Below are positions 33,731-42,715 of a DNA stretch of 64,000 bases, one piece after another. The stretch is taken from positions 124,001-188,000 of the forward strand of contig NZ_JOFS01000008.1 of assembly GCF_000719285.1 (NCBI RefSeq), read 5' to 3'. Below the pieces are notes generated by a model that saw only the letters and a list, made by a program, of their open reading frames with translations, was not told where the DNA came from and searched no databases. The DNA is from Streptomyces bicolor (GTDB taxonomy: Bacteria; Actinomycetota; Actinomycetes; Streptomycetales; Streptomycetaceae). Position 1 is the first letter of the stretch; every line of letters begins with the position of its first letter. Both the position numbers and the translations under genes were made by a program.

Positions 33731-34769
33731 AGTCGGCGTAGATGTCCTTGATCTGGTCGGTGGTCAGGTCGAGGTGTTCGAGGATCGTGTAGCGGCCGGG
33801 CCGGGTCTGAGGGGCGAAGTGCACGGCGCGCACGAACTCGTCGTCCGTGAAGCCGATCTCCTCCGGCAGTACCGGCAGCCCGTGCCGACGCAGCACCTCG
33901 GCCATGTAGGCCGACTCCTCGTGGGCTCCGCGCAGGTACATCGCGAACGCCGCGCCAAGGCCGCACTGCTCGCCATGGGCGGCGGCGCGCCTCGGGTACA
34001 GCAGGTCGAAGGCGTGGTTGATCTCGTGGCACGCGCCGGAGGAGGGGCGGGAGTCGCCCGACACCGACATGGCGATACCGCTGAGCACCAGCGCCTCGGC
34101 CAGCACCTGCAGGAAGCCGGTGTCCCCTATGCCGCCGGGGTGCCGCAGCACCGCCTCGCCCGCCTGCCGGGCGATCGCGGCGGCGAGGCCGTCGATCTTC
34201 TCGCCGTTGACGCGGTTGGCGAGCTCCCAGTCCGCGATCGCGGAGATGTTGGAGATGGCGTCGCCGATGCCGGCGCGCACGAAGCGTGCCGGGGCCTCGT
34301 GGATGACGTCGAGGTCGATCACGACCGCGATCGGGTTCGGCACACCGTAGGAGCCGCGCCCGGCGTCGTTGTCGAGGGTGGCGACCGGCGAGCACAGGCC
34401 GTCGTGCGCGAGGTTCGTCGGTACGGCGACCAGGGGCAGGCCGACCCGCGCCGCGGCGAACTTGGCGCAGTCGATGATCTTGCCACCGCCGAGCCCGACG
34501 ACGGCGTCGTAGTGGCCGGCCTTTATGTCACCGGCCAGCCGGACCGCGTCGTCGAGGGTGCCGCCGCCGACCTCGTACCAGGTGGCGCCGGGCAACGCGG
34601 GAGCGAGCCGCTCCTTGAGCCTGGAGCCGGAACCGTTGCTGACGGCGACGGCCAGCTTGCCGGAGTGCGAGATGCGCTCGTCGGCGAGTACGCCGGTCAG
34701 GTCGTCGAGGGCACCCGGGCGGATGTCGACGACGACCGGCGAGGGGATCAGCCGGGTCAGTACTGGCAT
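33708..34769 (-). CDS. Glycerol-1-phosphate dehydrogenase-like iron/zinc alcohol dehydrogenase
   Basis: 353 residues from ATG at 34769, overlapping the upstream gene by 13 nt. N-terminal nucleotide site YDAVVGLGGGKIIDCAKFAA and the family marker PTNLAHDGLCSPVATL belong to the sn-glycerol-1-phosphate dehydrogenase/AraM group. Metal-binding residues lie in SGACHEINHAFDLLYP and AAAHGEQCGLGAAF. Members reduce dihydroxyacetone phosphate or related ketose phosphates to polyol phosphates with NAD(P)H. Here it would supply the polyol phosphate that the neighbouring nucleotidyltransferase activates. Confidence 0.88.
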   Translation of the reverse strand: MPVLTRLIPSPVVVDIRPGALDDLTGVLADERISHSGKLAVAVSNGSGSRLKERLAPALPGATWYEVGGGTLDDAVRLAGDIKAGHYDAVVGLGGGKIIDCAKFAAARVGLPLVAVPTNLAHDGLCSPVATLDNDAGRGSYGVPNPIAVVIDLDVIHEAPARFVRAGIGDAISNISAIADWELANRVNGEKIDGLAAAIARQAGEAVLRHPGGIGDTGFLQVLAEALVLSGIAMSVSGDSRPSSGACHEINHAFDLLYPRRAAAHGEQCGLGAAFAMYLRGAHEESAYMAEVLRRHGLPVLPEEIGFTDDEFVRAVHFAPQTRPGRYTILEHLDLTTDQIKDIYADYVKAIGS

Positions 34770-35509
34770 GCGATCTCCCGTCCGCGGGCGAGATCGTCGT
34801 GGTTGTCGATCTCCACCCACTTGACGTCGCCGATCGGCGCCACGTCGATGCGGAAGCCGCGGTTCACGAGCTCCTGGTAGCCGTGCTCGTAGAACTGCTG
34901 CGGGTCGGTCTCCCACACGGCCCTCAGGGCGTCGGCCAGCTCGGGCGCGGCGTCGCCCTCGATGAGGGTGACGCCGATGTACTCGCCGGTGGCCTCGGCG
35001 GGGTCCATCAGCTTGGTGATCTTCGTCATGCCCTGCTCGGGGTCGACGACGACCTTCATCTCCTCGTCGGCCAGGTCCTTGACCGTGTCCAGGGCGAGGA
35101 TGATCTTCTTGCCGTCGCCGCGGGCGGCGAGCAGCGTCTTCTCCACGGAGACCGGGTGCACGGTGTCGCCGTTGGCGAGGATCACGCCGTCCTTGAGGGC
35201 GTCACGGCCGCACCACAGGGAGTAGGCGTTGTTCCACTCCTCGGCCTTGTCGTTGTCGATGAGGGTGAGCTTGAGGCCGTACTTCCGCTCGAGGGCCTCC
35301 TTGCGCGCGTACACGGCCTCCTTGCGGTAGCCGACGATGACCGCGACCTCGGTCAGCCCGATCTCGGCGAAGTTGCCGAGGGTGAGGTCGAGAACCGTGG
35401 GTTCGCCCTCTATACCCGCGGGCCCCACTGGCACCAGAGCCTTGGGCAGGCTGTCGGTGTAGGGGCGCAGACGCCGTCCGGCGCCGGCCGCCAGCACGAG
35501 GCCGATCAT
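34757..35509 (-). CDS. Nucleotidyltransferase (sugar/choline-phosphate cytidylyltransferase-like)
   Basis: 250 residues. The N-terminal MIGLVLAAGAGRRLRPYTD and LPKALVPVG hold the NTP loop and conserved lysine of the NTP_transferase fold; ILANGDTVHPV carries the metal-binding Asp. Closest in type to LicC-like phosphocholine or inositol-phosphate cytidylyltransferases. With a polyol-phosphate dehydrogenase downstream and CDP-alcohol phosphotransferases on both sides, CTP activation of a polyol phosphate is the natural reading. It overlaps the DUF5941 gene stop by 4 nt. Confidence 0.88.
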   Translation of the reverse strand: MIGLVLAAGAGRRLRPYTDSLPKALVPVGPAGIEGEPTVLDLTLGNFAEIGLTEVAVIVGYRKEAVYARKEALERKYGLKLTLIDNDKAEEWNNAYSLWCGRDALKDGVILANGDTVHPVSVEKTLLAARGDGKKIILALDTVKDLADEEMKVVVDPEQGMTKITKLMDPAEATGEYIGVTLIEGDAAPELADALRAVWETDPQQFYEHGYQELVNRGFRIDVAPIGDVKWVEIDNHDDLARGREIACQY

Positions 35510-37314
35510 GCGGGTTCTCCTTCATCGTGTACGGCGGGCGCCCCGGAGGACACCCAGAAACGGACGCTCTCGACGAGCACCACGAGGGCCACCGCCACGG
35601 CGAGGGCCGTGAGCGCGACCTTGAACTGCGCGGCGGAGAGCGCCGCGGCGAAGACGGTGACGAGCAGCGTCCGTCCCTCGTGCCCCCCGATGGCGCGCAC
35701 CAGCCAGGCCGGCGGCGCCCCGGCGTTGCCGCGGATGCGGTACACCGTGTCGTAGTGATGGTAGGCGACGGCGGCCACCAGGCCGAAAGCCGCAGGAAGG
35801 GCTCCGTTTACCTCGGCTTTGACTGCGAGCGCGAGGACGGCGCCGTATTCGGCCGCCCGGAAGAACGGCGGAACCAGCCAGTCGAGGGCGCCCTTGAGGG
35901 GCCGGGCGACGGCGAGGCCCGAGGTCACGGCGTACACGAGCGCGGCGAGAACGGTCCAGGGTCCGCCGAAGTCGGTGAGTGCGGCCGTGGCGACGAGCGC
36001 GATGCCGCCGAGCAGGGCAACGGCGGGGACGGCGAAGCCGGGCAGTCGCCGCGCGGGGTTCTTCAGCGCCTCCGCGAAGCCCTGCGCGAGCGGCCCGGAG
36101 TCCGCGAGGTCGGCCAGCGCGGTCGCCGCCCGGTCGGTGCGGCGGGCCTTGCGGGTCAGCGAGCGCAGCACACGGCCCGCCGTCGTGTACGTGGCGGCGA
36201 AGGCGCAGCCGATGAGCAGCGCGTAGAAGGTGATGCGCGGGGTCGTGGCCGCCGTCAGGATCGCGATCATCGCCCAGCGCTCACCGATGGGCAGCACGAT
36301 CATCCGGCGCACCCACACCGTCCAGCCGACGCTGTCGAGCTTGCCGGAGAGGGCGGCCGTGGGGCTGGTGTTGGCGGTGGCGTCGTGGTTGGCCTCGTTG
36401 AAGGAGAAGTCCACGACGTGCCGGCAGGTCTGCAGGACCATCGCGCCGAGGGCGAGGGCCCACACGTCCTCGCCGCCACGGGCGGCTCCCAGGGCGAGGC
36501 CCGCGTAGTAGGCGTACTCCTTGGCCCGGTCGAAGGTGGCGTCCAGCCAGGCGCCGAGCGTGGAGTACTGCAGGGAGTAGCGGGCGAGCTGGCCGTCGGT
36601 GCAGTCCAGCACGAACGAGAAGATCAGCAGCAGGCCGGCCGCGATGAACCCGCCTCGGGTGCCGGTGGCCGCGCAGCCCGCCGCGATGAGGGCGGTGAGC
36701 AGGGAGGCGGTGGTGACCTGGTTGGGGGTCAGGCCCCGGTGGGCGCACCAGCGGGCGATGTAGCGGGAGTACGGGCTGATGAAGAAGGTGGTGAAGAAGC
36801 CGTCGCGGGCCTTCACGGCCGACTTGAGGCGTACGGCCTCGTCGTCGACGGCGGCTACGGCCTGCCGTGCCTCGTTGCGGGCCTGCGGGTCGGCCGGGAC
36901 GGCGGCGACCAGGCTGCCGAGCTCGGGGCGGTGCACCTCGGTGCCATCGTCGGTGAGGGCGGTGACGACGCGGTCGGCGAGGCTGTCGACGGCGAGCGCC
37001 GTACCGCCCCCCGCGGAGGTCTCGCGGGCCATCGCGCGGGTCAGGGCCTGGCGGCCGGCGGGCTGGGCCGTCACGGCGCCCGCGATCGCGGCGAGCGGGA
37101 AGCGGGGGTCGGTGAGACCGAGGCGCAGCGCGTGCAGGTGGCCGACGAAGCGGGCGTCGACGACGGCGACGCGCTGATCACCGGGCACCTGGGCGAGGAG
37201 CGTCTCGGCGTCGGCCGGGTCGGCGGCGACCCGCACGTCGTAGCCGAGGGACCGCAGATCGCCCTCGATCGACGATCCGGGGACCGGCTGACCGGTGAGG
37301 ATGGCGGTCGACAA
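35506..37314 (-). CDS. Large CDP-alcohol phosphotransferase with N-terminal and DUF5941 domains
   Basis: 602 residues from a TTG start (37314), with GGGAG 10 nt upstream. Residues 1-150 form a soluble domain (MSTAILTGQPVPGSS, RVAVVDARFVGHLHALRLG) unlike the usual short family members. The middle carries a complete motif DCTDGQLARYSLQYSTLG then AWLDATFDR, all Asp present. The last roughly 200 residues are several membrane helices matching the DUF5941 domain (from memory). It is the first gene of the 30-37 kb cluster, divergent from galE. The fusion suggests a bifunctional enzyme or a built-in substrate-binding module. Confidence 0.85.
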   Translation of the reverse strand: MSTAILTGQPVPGSSIEGDLRSLGYDVRVAADPADAETLLAQVPGDQRVAVVDARFVGHLHALRLGLTDPRFPLAAIAGAVTAQPAGRQALTRAMARETSAGGGTALAVDSLADRVVTALTDDGTEVHRPELGSLVAAVPADPQARNEARQAVAAVDDEAVRLKSAVKARDGFFTTFFISPYSRYIARWCAHRGLTPNQVTTASLLTALIAAGCAATGTRGGFIAAGLLLIFSFVLDCTDGQLARYSLQYSTLGAWLDATFDRAKEYAYYAGLALGAARGGEDVWALALGAMVLQTCRHVVDFSFNEANHDATANTSPTAALSGKLDSVGWTVWVRRMIVLPIGERWAMIAILTAATTPRITFYALLIGCAFAATYTTAGRVLRSLTRKARRTDRAATALADLADSGPLAQGFAEALKNPARRLPGFAVPAVALLGGIALVATAALTDFGGPWTVLAALVYAVTSGLAVARPLKGALDWLVPPFFRAAEYGAVLALAVKAEVNGALPAAFGLVAAVAYHHYDTVYRIRGNAGAPPAWLVRAIGGHEGRTLLVTVFAAALSAAQFKVALTALAVAVALVVLVESVRFWVSSGAPAVHDEGEPA

Positions 37315-37592
37315 CCGAAGTCACTCCCTGGGTGCCGGCGTGTCCGCGCCGGTCGTGTACGTGGGTGGCGGCGCCCGTTGGCGGGGGCCGGGCGGCGTGT
37401 CGGCAGAGGCTATCGGATGATTGGAAGCCAACGTTCACCGGCCGTTTGGCGGAGCGATCAACGTGGTTTGCCCTGAGCTTTGCCGCGATCATCATCGGGG
37501 ATCCCCGGTCCCGCCCACAAACCCGCACCGACAGACCGGGACATCAGGGACACCGCAGGCACCCAAGGTGCTTCGGCATAGGGTGGGCGACC

Positions 37593-38585
37593 ATGACATG
37601 GCTGATCACAGGCGGAGCCGGCTACATCGGGGCACATGTGGCGCGGGCCATGACCGACGCCGGGGAGCGGGTCCTCGTACTGGACGATCTCTCGGCCGGG
37701 TTTCCCGCGCGGCTGCCGGCGGAGGTCGAGCTCGTCGAGGGCTCGGCGCTGGACGGTGACCTGCTGAAGCGGGTGTGCACCGAGCACGCGGTGACGGGTG
37801 TGGTGCATCTCGCCGCGCGCAAGCAGGTCGGTGAGTCGGTGGCGCAGCCGACGCGCTACTACCGGGAGAACGTGGGCGGCCTGGCCACGCTCCTGGAGGC
37901 GGTCGCCGAGGCCGGGGTCAAGCGGTTCCTGTTCTCGTCGTCCGCCGCCGTCTACGGCAACCCGGATGTGGATCTCATCACGGAGGACACACCGTGCGCA
38001 CCGGTGAACCCGTACGGCGAGACCAAGCTCGCCGGGGAGTGGCTGGTGCGGGCGGCGGGCCGGGCGCACGGCATCTCGACGGTGTGCCTGCGCTATTTCA
38101 ACGTCGCGGGCGCCGCCGCGCCCGAACTGGCCGACACGGGCGTCTTCAACATCGTCCCCATGGTCTTCGACCGGCTCACCCGCGACGAGGCCCCGCGGAT
38201 CTTCGGCGACGACTATCCGACGCCGGACGGTACGTGCATCCGCGACTACATCCATGTGGCCGACCTCGCCGAGGCGCACCTGGCGGCGGCCCGGCGGCTC
38301 ACCGAGGCGGACCCGAGCGGTGATCCGACGGATCTGACGGTCAACATCGGTCGCGGGGAGGGCGTCTCCGTCCGCGAGCTGATCACCGTGATCGGCGAGG
38401 TGACGGGCGACCGGCGAGCGGCCGTCGTGGAGGCCCGGCGCCCCGGGGACGCCCCGCGCGCGGTCGCATCGGCCGCGCTCGCCGCCGAGGAACTCGGCTG
38501 GGCGGCTCGGCGCGGGGTGCGCGAGATGGTCGAGTCGGCGTGGCGGGGGTGGCTGCTGCATCACGGCGGCCGATCGAGCGGCTGA
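37593..38585 (+). CDS. galE: UDP-glucose 4-epimerase
   Basis: 330 residues from ATG at 37593. The Rossmann start MTWLITGGAGYIGAHV, the catalytic serine region LFSSSAAVYG, and NPYGETKLAGE with the YxxxK pair mark an extended short-chain dehydrogenase; RYFNVAGA and CIRDYIHVADLAEAHL are GalE hallmarks. It interconverts UDP-glucose and UDP-galactose and could supply UDP-galactose to the divergent glycosyltransferase cluster. A shared 278-nt promoter region separates it from the DUF5941 gene. Confidence 0.93.
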   Translation: MTWLITGGAGYIGAHVARAMTDAGERVLVLDDLSAGFPARLPAEVELVEGSALDGDLLKRVCTEHAVTGVVHLAARKQVGESVAQPTRYYRENVGGLATLLEAVAEAGVKRFLFSSSAAVYGNPDVDLITEDTPCAPVNPYGETKLAGEWLVRAAGRAHGISTVCLRYFNVAGAAAPELADTGVFNIVPMVFDRLTRDEAPRIFGDDYPTPDGTCIRDYIHVADLAEAHLAAARRLTEADPSGDPTDLTVNIGRGEGVSVRELITVIGEVTGDRRAAVVEARRPGDAPRAVASAALAAEELGWAARRGVREMVESAWRGWLLHHGGRSSG

Positions 38586-38615
38586 TCACGCGCGAAGCGT
38601 CCGATCATACGCAAA

Positions 38616-38650
38616 GCCCTGACCTGCGGATCGTTTCCGCAGGTCAGGGC
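38616..38650 (+). terminator. Terminator after galE
   Basis: A perfect 15-bp stem (GCCCTGACCTGCGGA with its complement) with 5-nt loop, 31 nt past the galE stop. Confidence 0.88.
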
Positions 38651-38762
38651 ACATGACAACGGTGTTCAGTGCCGCGTTGCCCGATACCCCCCACCCGTAG
38701 TTCACTGTGATCCCGGACCGAATTTCCGATCGTCCAAGGACCACAGAAGGGCGGCTCTTCCC

Positions 38763-39698
38763 ATGGGGGCTGGGCACGATCACGGGCACTCGCATGTGCC
38801 GACGAGCGGCACGGCGGCCGCCGCGTACCGCGGGAGACTGCGCGTCGCACTGTCGATCACGCTCGGCGTCATGGTGGTCGAGATCATCGGTGGCGTGGTC
38901 GCCGACTCGCTCGCCCTGATCGCGGACGCGGCCCACATGGCGACGGACGCGCTGGGCCTCGGCATGGCCCTGCTGGCCATCCACTTCGCGAACCGCCCGC
39001 CGAGCGACAAACGCACCTTCGGCTACGCCCGCGCGGAGATCCTCGCCGCCCTCGCCAACTGTCTGCTCCTGCTCGGCGTCGGCGGCTATGTCCTGTACGA
39101 GGCGATCCAGCGGTTCCTCACGCCCGCGGCCACCGAGGGCGGCCTGATGATCGTGTTCGGCGCGATCGGCCTGGTCGCGAACATGATCTCGCTGTCGCTG
39201 CTGATGCGCGGCCAGAAGGAGAGCCTGAACGTGCGCGGCGCCTTCCTCGAGGTGGCCGCGGACGCGCTGGGCTCGCTCGCGGTGCTGATCTCGGCGGCGG
39301 TGATCCTGGCCACCGGCTGGCAGGCCGCCGACCCGATCGCGTCGCTGGTCATCGGCCTGATGATCGTGCCGCGCACCTTCAAGCTGCTGCGCGAGACCCT
39401 CGACGTGCTGCTGGAGTCGGCCCCCAAGGACGTCGACATGGCTGAGGTGCGGGCTCACATACTCGCCCTGGACGGCGTCGAGGACGTCCACGACCTGCAC
39501 GCCTGGACGATCACCTCCGGCATGCCGGTGCTGTCGGCCCATGTGGTGGTGCGCTCCGACGTCCTGAACGCGATCGGCCACGAGAAGATGCTGCACGAGC
39601 TGCAGGGGTGTCTGGGCCACCACTTCGACGTGGAGCACTGCACCTTCCAGCTGGAGCCGAGCGGTCACGCCCAGCACGAGGCCCGGCTCTGTCACTGA
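38763..39698 (+). CDS. Cation diffusion facilitator (zinc/cobalt-type efflux)
   Basis: 311 residues with a His-rich N-terminus (MGAGHDHGHSHV) and six membrane helices. Metal-binding pairs are ALIADAAHMATDALG (HxxxD) and FLEVAADALGSLAVL, in which the His is replaced by Glu-Val-Ala-Ala-Asp as seen in some members. The cytoplasmic C-terminal domain has VEDVHDLHAWTITSG and HHFDVEHCTFQLE. It uses proton exchange to export Zn2+, Co2+ or similar ions from the cell. It has its own ribosome-binding site and lies between galE's terminator and idi. Confidence 0.92.
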   Translation: MGAGHDHGHSHVPTSGTAAAAYRGRLRVALSITLGVMVVEIIGGVVADSLALIADAAHMATDALGLGMALLAIHFANRPPSDKRTFGYARAEILAALANCLLLLGVGGYVLYEAIQRFLTPAATEGGLMIVFGAIGLVANMISLSLLMRGQKESLNVRGAFLEVAADALGSLAVLISAAVILATGWQAADPIASLVIGLMIVPRTFKLLRETLDVLLESAPKDVDMAEVRAHILALDGVEDVHDLHAWTITSGMPVLSAHVVVRSDVLNAIGHEKMLHELQGCLGHHFDVEHCTFQLEPSGHAQHEARLCH

Positions 39699-39885
39699 AA
39701 CAACCGTACGGTCCGACAAAACGCCAGTACGGGCGGAATGCAGCGATCCGGTGGTCGGCCGCGTCCTCACCCTCACAGCGCCACCGCTGACGGTTCCGTG
39801 CCCGCCGCGCCGGGCACGATCAACTGCCGGGAGTGCCGGATTCGTACGGCACACTTGGGGCGCAAGACCGAAGCGAAGGATGGGT

Positions 39886-40479
39886 ATGCCGATCACACCT
39901 GCGACCACGACGCACAGTCCGTCGAACGGCGCCGCAGACGCGATTTTGCTGGAACTGGTCGACGAGAACGGTGTGACGATCGGCACCGCGGAGAAGCTCG
40001 CCGCCCATCAGCCGCCGGGGCAGCTGCACCGCGCCTTCTCCGTGTTCCTCTTCGACGAGCACGGCCGGCTGCTGCTCCAGCAGCGGGCGCTCGCCAAGTA
40101 CCACTCCCCCGGCGTGTGGTCCAACACCTGCTGCGGTCACCCCTACCCCGGCGAAGCCCCCTTCGCGGCCGCGGCCCGGCGGACGTACGAGGAGCTCGGC
40201 GTCTCCCCGTCACTGCTCGCCGAGGCCGGCACGGTCCGCTACAACCACCCGGACCCGGACTCGGGCCTGGTGGAGCAGGAGTACAACCACCTGTTCGTCG
40301 GCATGGTGCAGTCCCCGCTGCGGCCCGACCCGCAGGAGGTCGGCGAGACCGCCTTCGTGACGTCGGCGGAGCTGGCGGAGCGCCATGCGAAGGACACCTT
40401 CTCGTCCTGGTTCATGACCGTGCTCGACGCGGCCCGCCCCGCGATCAGGGAACTGACGGGCCCGTCGGCCGGCTGGTGA
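39886..40479 (+). CDS. idi: Isopentenyl-diphosphate delta-isomerase, type 1
   Basis: 197 residues from the ATG at 39886 (AAGGA 7 nt upstream). The active-site Cys is in NTCCGHPYPGE (Cys82/83), the Nudix box continues AARRTYEELG, and the catalytic Glu is in VEQEYNHLFVG. It converts IPP to DMAPP, needed by the polyprenyl synthase of the hopanoid operon 13 kb away. It is a monocistronic gene facing the anti-sigma-like ATPase. Confidence 0.95.
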   Translation: MPITPATTTHSPSNGAADAILLELVDENGVTIGTAEKLAAHQPPGQLHRAFSVFLFDEHGRLLLQQRALAKYHSPGVWSNTCCGHPYPGEAPFAAAARRTYEELGVSPSLLAEAGTVRYNHPDPDSGLVEQEYNHLFVGMVQSPLRPDPQEVGETAFVTSAELAERHAKDTFSSWFMTVLDAARPAIRELTGPSAGW

Positions 40480-40539
40480 CGAGCCGGGACCCGATCAGCC
40501 GGAGCGGCCCGCGACGCCGGGGCGCTCCGAACGGCCGAC

Positions 40540-41052
40540 CTAGGGCATGCGCACCACGGGTTTCAGCGGGACGGCGGCCCAGATCACCTTGCCGCCGCTC
40601 GCCGTGTGCTCGACGTCGCACACGCCGCCCGCCTCCCGCGTGACCTCGCGCACCAGGAGCAGGCCGCGGCCGCCGGTCTGGCCGTGGTCCGCCTCCAGGG
40701 CGGTCGGGCGGTAGGGGTGGTTGTCCTCCACTGACACCCGGAGCCACTCGGCGCCGACGGCGACCTCCACGGCGAGCATCGGCGAAAGTAGCGCCGCGTG
40801 CCGGACGGCGTTCGTGACCAGCTCCGAAACGATCAGCAGCAGTCCCTGGACCAGGTCGTCCGATACCGGCACGCCCTGGCGGTACAGCAGGTCCCGTACG
40901 GCGTGCCGCGCCTGTGGGACCGAGGCCTCGACGGCGGGGGCGGTGAACCGCCAGACGCCTTCGTACGGCAGGGGATTCGGCGGGCGCTGACCGAGGGGCT
41001 CGTCCGCGCCGCCTGCTGGGCGTGGGCCGGACCCGCGCCCATGGTTCTCCAT
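40540..41052 (-). CDS. Anti-sigma-factor-type ATP-binding protein (HATPase, RsbW/SpoIIAB-like)
   Basis: 170 residues from ATG at 41052 (GAGGGTGG 10 nt upstream); the frame continues to a GTG at 41088. A single GHKL ATPase domain: VSELVTNAVRHA is the N-box, SVEDNHPYRP the G1 region, and GGRGLLLVREVTREAG the G2 box. Such proteins in Streptomyces bind sigma factors or anti-sigma antagonists and act as kinase switches. There is no partner gene next to it, so the target is unknown. Confidence 0.9.
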   Translation of the reverse strand: MENHGRGSGPRPAGGADEPLGQRPPNPLPYEGVWRFTAPAVEASVPQARHAVRDLLYRQGVPVSDDLVQGLLLIVSELVTNAVRHAALLSPMLAVEVAVGAEWLRVSVEDNHPYRPTALEADHGQTGGRGLLLVREVTREAGGVCDVEHTASGGKVIWAAVPLKPVVRMP

Positions 41053-41151
41053 CGTCCGGTCGCCACCCTCGCGCTCGATTGTCACCACACGTCGAGTGTT
41101 GGTAACGCGCAGGTCCGGACCGTCGACCTGAACACAAGTCAGCAGGTATCG

Positions 41152-41167
41152 AACGATTCTGATCGTT
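41152..41167. promoter_or_regulatory. Palindrome in the divergent anti-sigma/enoyl-CoA hydratase region
   Basis: AACGAT-TCTG-ATCGTT, perfect 6-bp arms, about 100 nt upstream of the ATPase gene start and 135 nt from the hydratase start. Operator-like; the regulator is unknown. Confidence 0.5.
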
Positions 41168-41299
41168 GGCGTATGACACGGTCAGTTGTGGGACCACTCC
41201 TGTCCCGCTCGTGCCGACTTGGGCAACTCTTCGGGTTGTACGGGTTTGACGTCGGCCTTCCTCGTCGGCCGTTCGGCGCGAGCGGATAGCATCCGCCGC

Positions 41300-42049
41300 A
41301 TGGAGCCCCAGCTGCTGCACAGCGTCACCGACTCGGTCGCCACCGTCGTCATCCACCATCCGGCCAAGCGCAACGCGATGACGGCCGCGATGTGGCGGGC
41401 ACTGCCGCCGCTGCTCGGCACACTGGCCGCCGACCCTGCCGTGCGGGCGCTGGTGCTGGCCGGCGAGGGCGGGACCTTCTGCGCGGGCGCCGACATCTCC
41501 ACGCTCAGGGGGTCGTCCAAGGAGGCTCAGGATCTGGCCGTGGCGGCGGAGGAGGCACTGGCCGGCTTCCCGAAGCCGACGCTGGCGGCGATCCGCGGGC
41601 ACTGTGTGGGCGGCGGGTCGCAGCTGGCGGCGGCGTGTGATCTGCGGTTCGCCGAGGAGGGGTCGCTGTTCGGTGTGACGCCGGCGAAGCTGGGAATCGT
41701 GTATCCGGCGTCCTCCACGCGGCGGTTGGTGTCGCTGGTGGGACCGGCCACCGCCAAGTTCCTGCTGTTCTCGGGCGAGTTGATCGACGCGGGGCGGGCC
41801 CTGCGGACCGGCTTGGTGGACGAGGTGCTGCCCGAGGGTGAACTCGGCAAGCGGGTCACGGAGTTCACCCGGATCCTGGTGTCACGCTCCCAGCTGACGC
41901 AGGCCGCGGCGAAGGAGTTCGCGAACGGGCGCACCGACCGCGACGAGCACTGGGCGGAGCAGGCACGCGCAAGCGGCGACACCGCGGAGGGCGTCGCCGC
42001 GTTCCTGGAGCGCAGGCAGCCGCGCTTCACCTGGACTACGTCAGACTGA
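41300..42049 (+). CDS. Enoyl-CoA hydratase/isomerase family protein
   Basis: 249 residues, crotonase fold. CoA-binding and oxyanion-hole segments are HHPAKRNAMTAAMWRAL, TFCAGADISTLRG and RGHCVGGGSQLAAACDLRFA; then GVTPAKLGIVYPASS. The second catalytic Glu position of hydratases is not obvious (LGIVYPAS), so it may be an isomerase or acyl-CoA-specific variant. No neighbours of beta-oxidation are present. The 3' end overlaps the convergent DJ-1 gene by 14 nt. Confidence 0.9.
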   Translation: MEPQLLHSVTDSVATVVIHHPAKRNAMTAAMWRALPPLLGTLAADPAVRALVLAGEGGTFCAGADISTLRGSSKEAQDLAVAAEEALAGFPKPTLAAIRGHCVGGGSQLAAACDLRFAEEGSLFGVTPAKLGIVYPASSTRRLVSLVGPATAKFLLFSGELIDAGRALRTGLVDEVLPEGELGKRVTEFTRILVSRSQLTQAAAKEFANGRTDRDEHWAEQARASGDTAEGVAAFLERRQPRFTWTTSD

Positions 42050-42671
42050 AGCGGCTGTTCGTGCGGAACTCCTCGACGAGGTGGGCGGGGGCCTTCCGCG
42101 GGGAGCCGGCGTCGTAGGGCGGCTGCGGGTCGTACTCGATCAACAGCTGTACGGCCTGGGCGTGTTCGTCACCGGCGATCTTCCCGACCAGGGTCAGGCC
42201 CATGTCGATGCCGGAGGAGACACCGGCCGCGGTGATGTACTTCCCGTCGGGCACCACCCGCTCACCCGTGGGCTCGGCGCCGTACTGCGGCAGGAAGTCG
42301 AGGGTGAGCCAGTGCGAGGTGGCACGGCAGCCGTCGAGCAGGCCCGCGGCGGCGAGGAGCAGCGAGCCGCTGCAGACGGAGGTCGTCCAGGTGCTTGTGG
42401 CGTCTGCGGTCCTGAGCCAGTCCAGGAGGGCCTCGTTCTCGATCTCGGCGAAGGTTCCGGGCCCGCCCGGCACCACCACGACATCCGGGTACGGCACATC
42501 GGCCAGGGCCTTGTCCGCGGTGAGGCCGAGGAACCCCGTGTCGGCGCGTACCGGGCCCGCCCGGTCGGCGACGAAGTCGACGCGCGCGTCCGGGAGACGG
42601 CTCAGGACCTCGTAGGGCCCCACTATGTCGAGTGCGGTGAAGCGGTCGTACAGGACCATCGCGATCTGCAT
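42036..42671 (-). CDS. DJ-1/PfpI-family protein (isonitrile-hydratase-like)
   Basis: 211 residues from ATG at 42671 (AAAGGGAA upstream). DJ-1 fold: MQIAMVLYDRFTALDIVGPYEVL, the catalytic elbow TSVCSGSLLLAAAGLLDG with a nucleophile Cys, and GVSSGIDMGL. The family contains isocyanide hydratases, glyoxalases and chaperones; the specific reaction is unclear. It is 44 nt downstream of a GlxA-type regulator that shares the same fold. Confidence 0.9.
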   Translation of the reverse strand: MQIAMVLYDRFTALDIVGPYEVLSRLPDARVDFVADRAGPVRADTGFLGLTADKALADVPYPDVVVVPGGPGTFAEIENEALLDWLRTADATSTWTTSVCSGSLLLAAAGLLDGCRATSHWLTLDFLPQYGAEPTGERVVPDGKYITAAGVSSGIDMGLTLVGKIAGDEHAQAVQLLIEYDPQPPYDAGSPRKAPAHLVEEFRTNSRFSLT

Positions 42672-42715
42672 CGGGTTTCCCTTTCCGGCGGGCTTCGGCC
42701 CGGTTCTCGTCGGGC

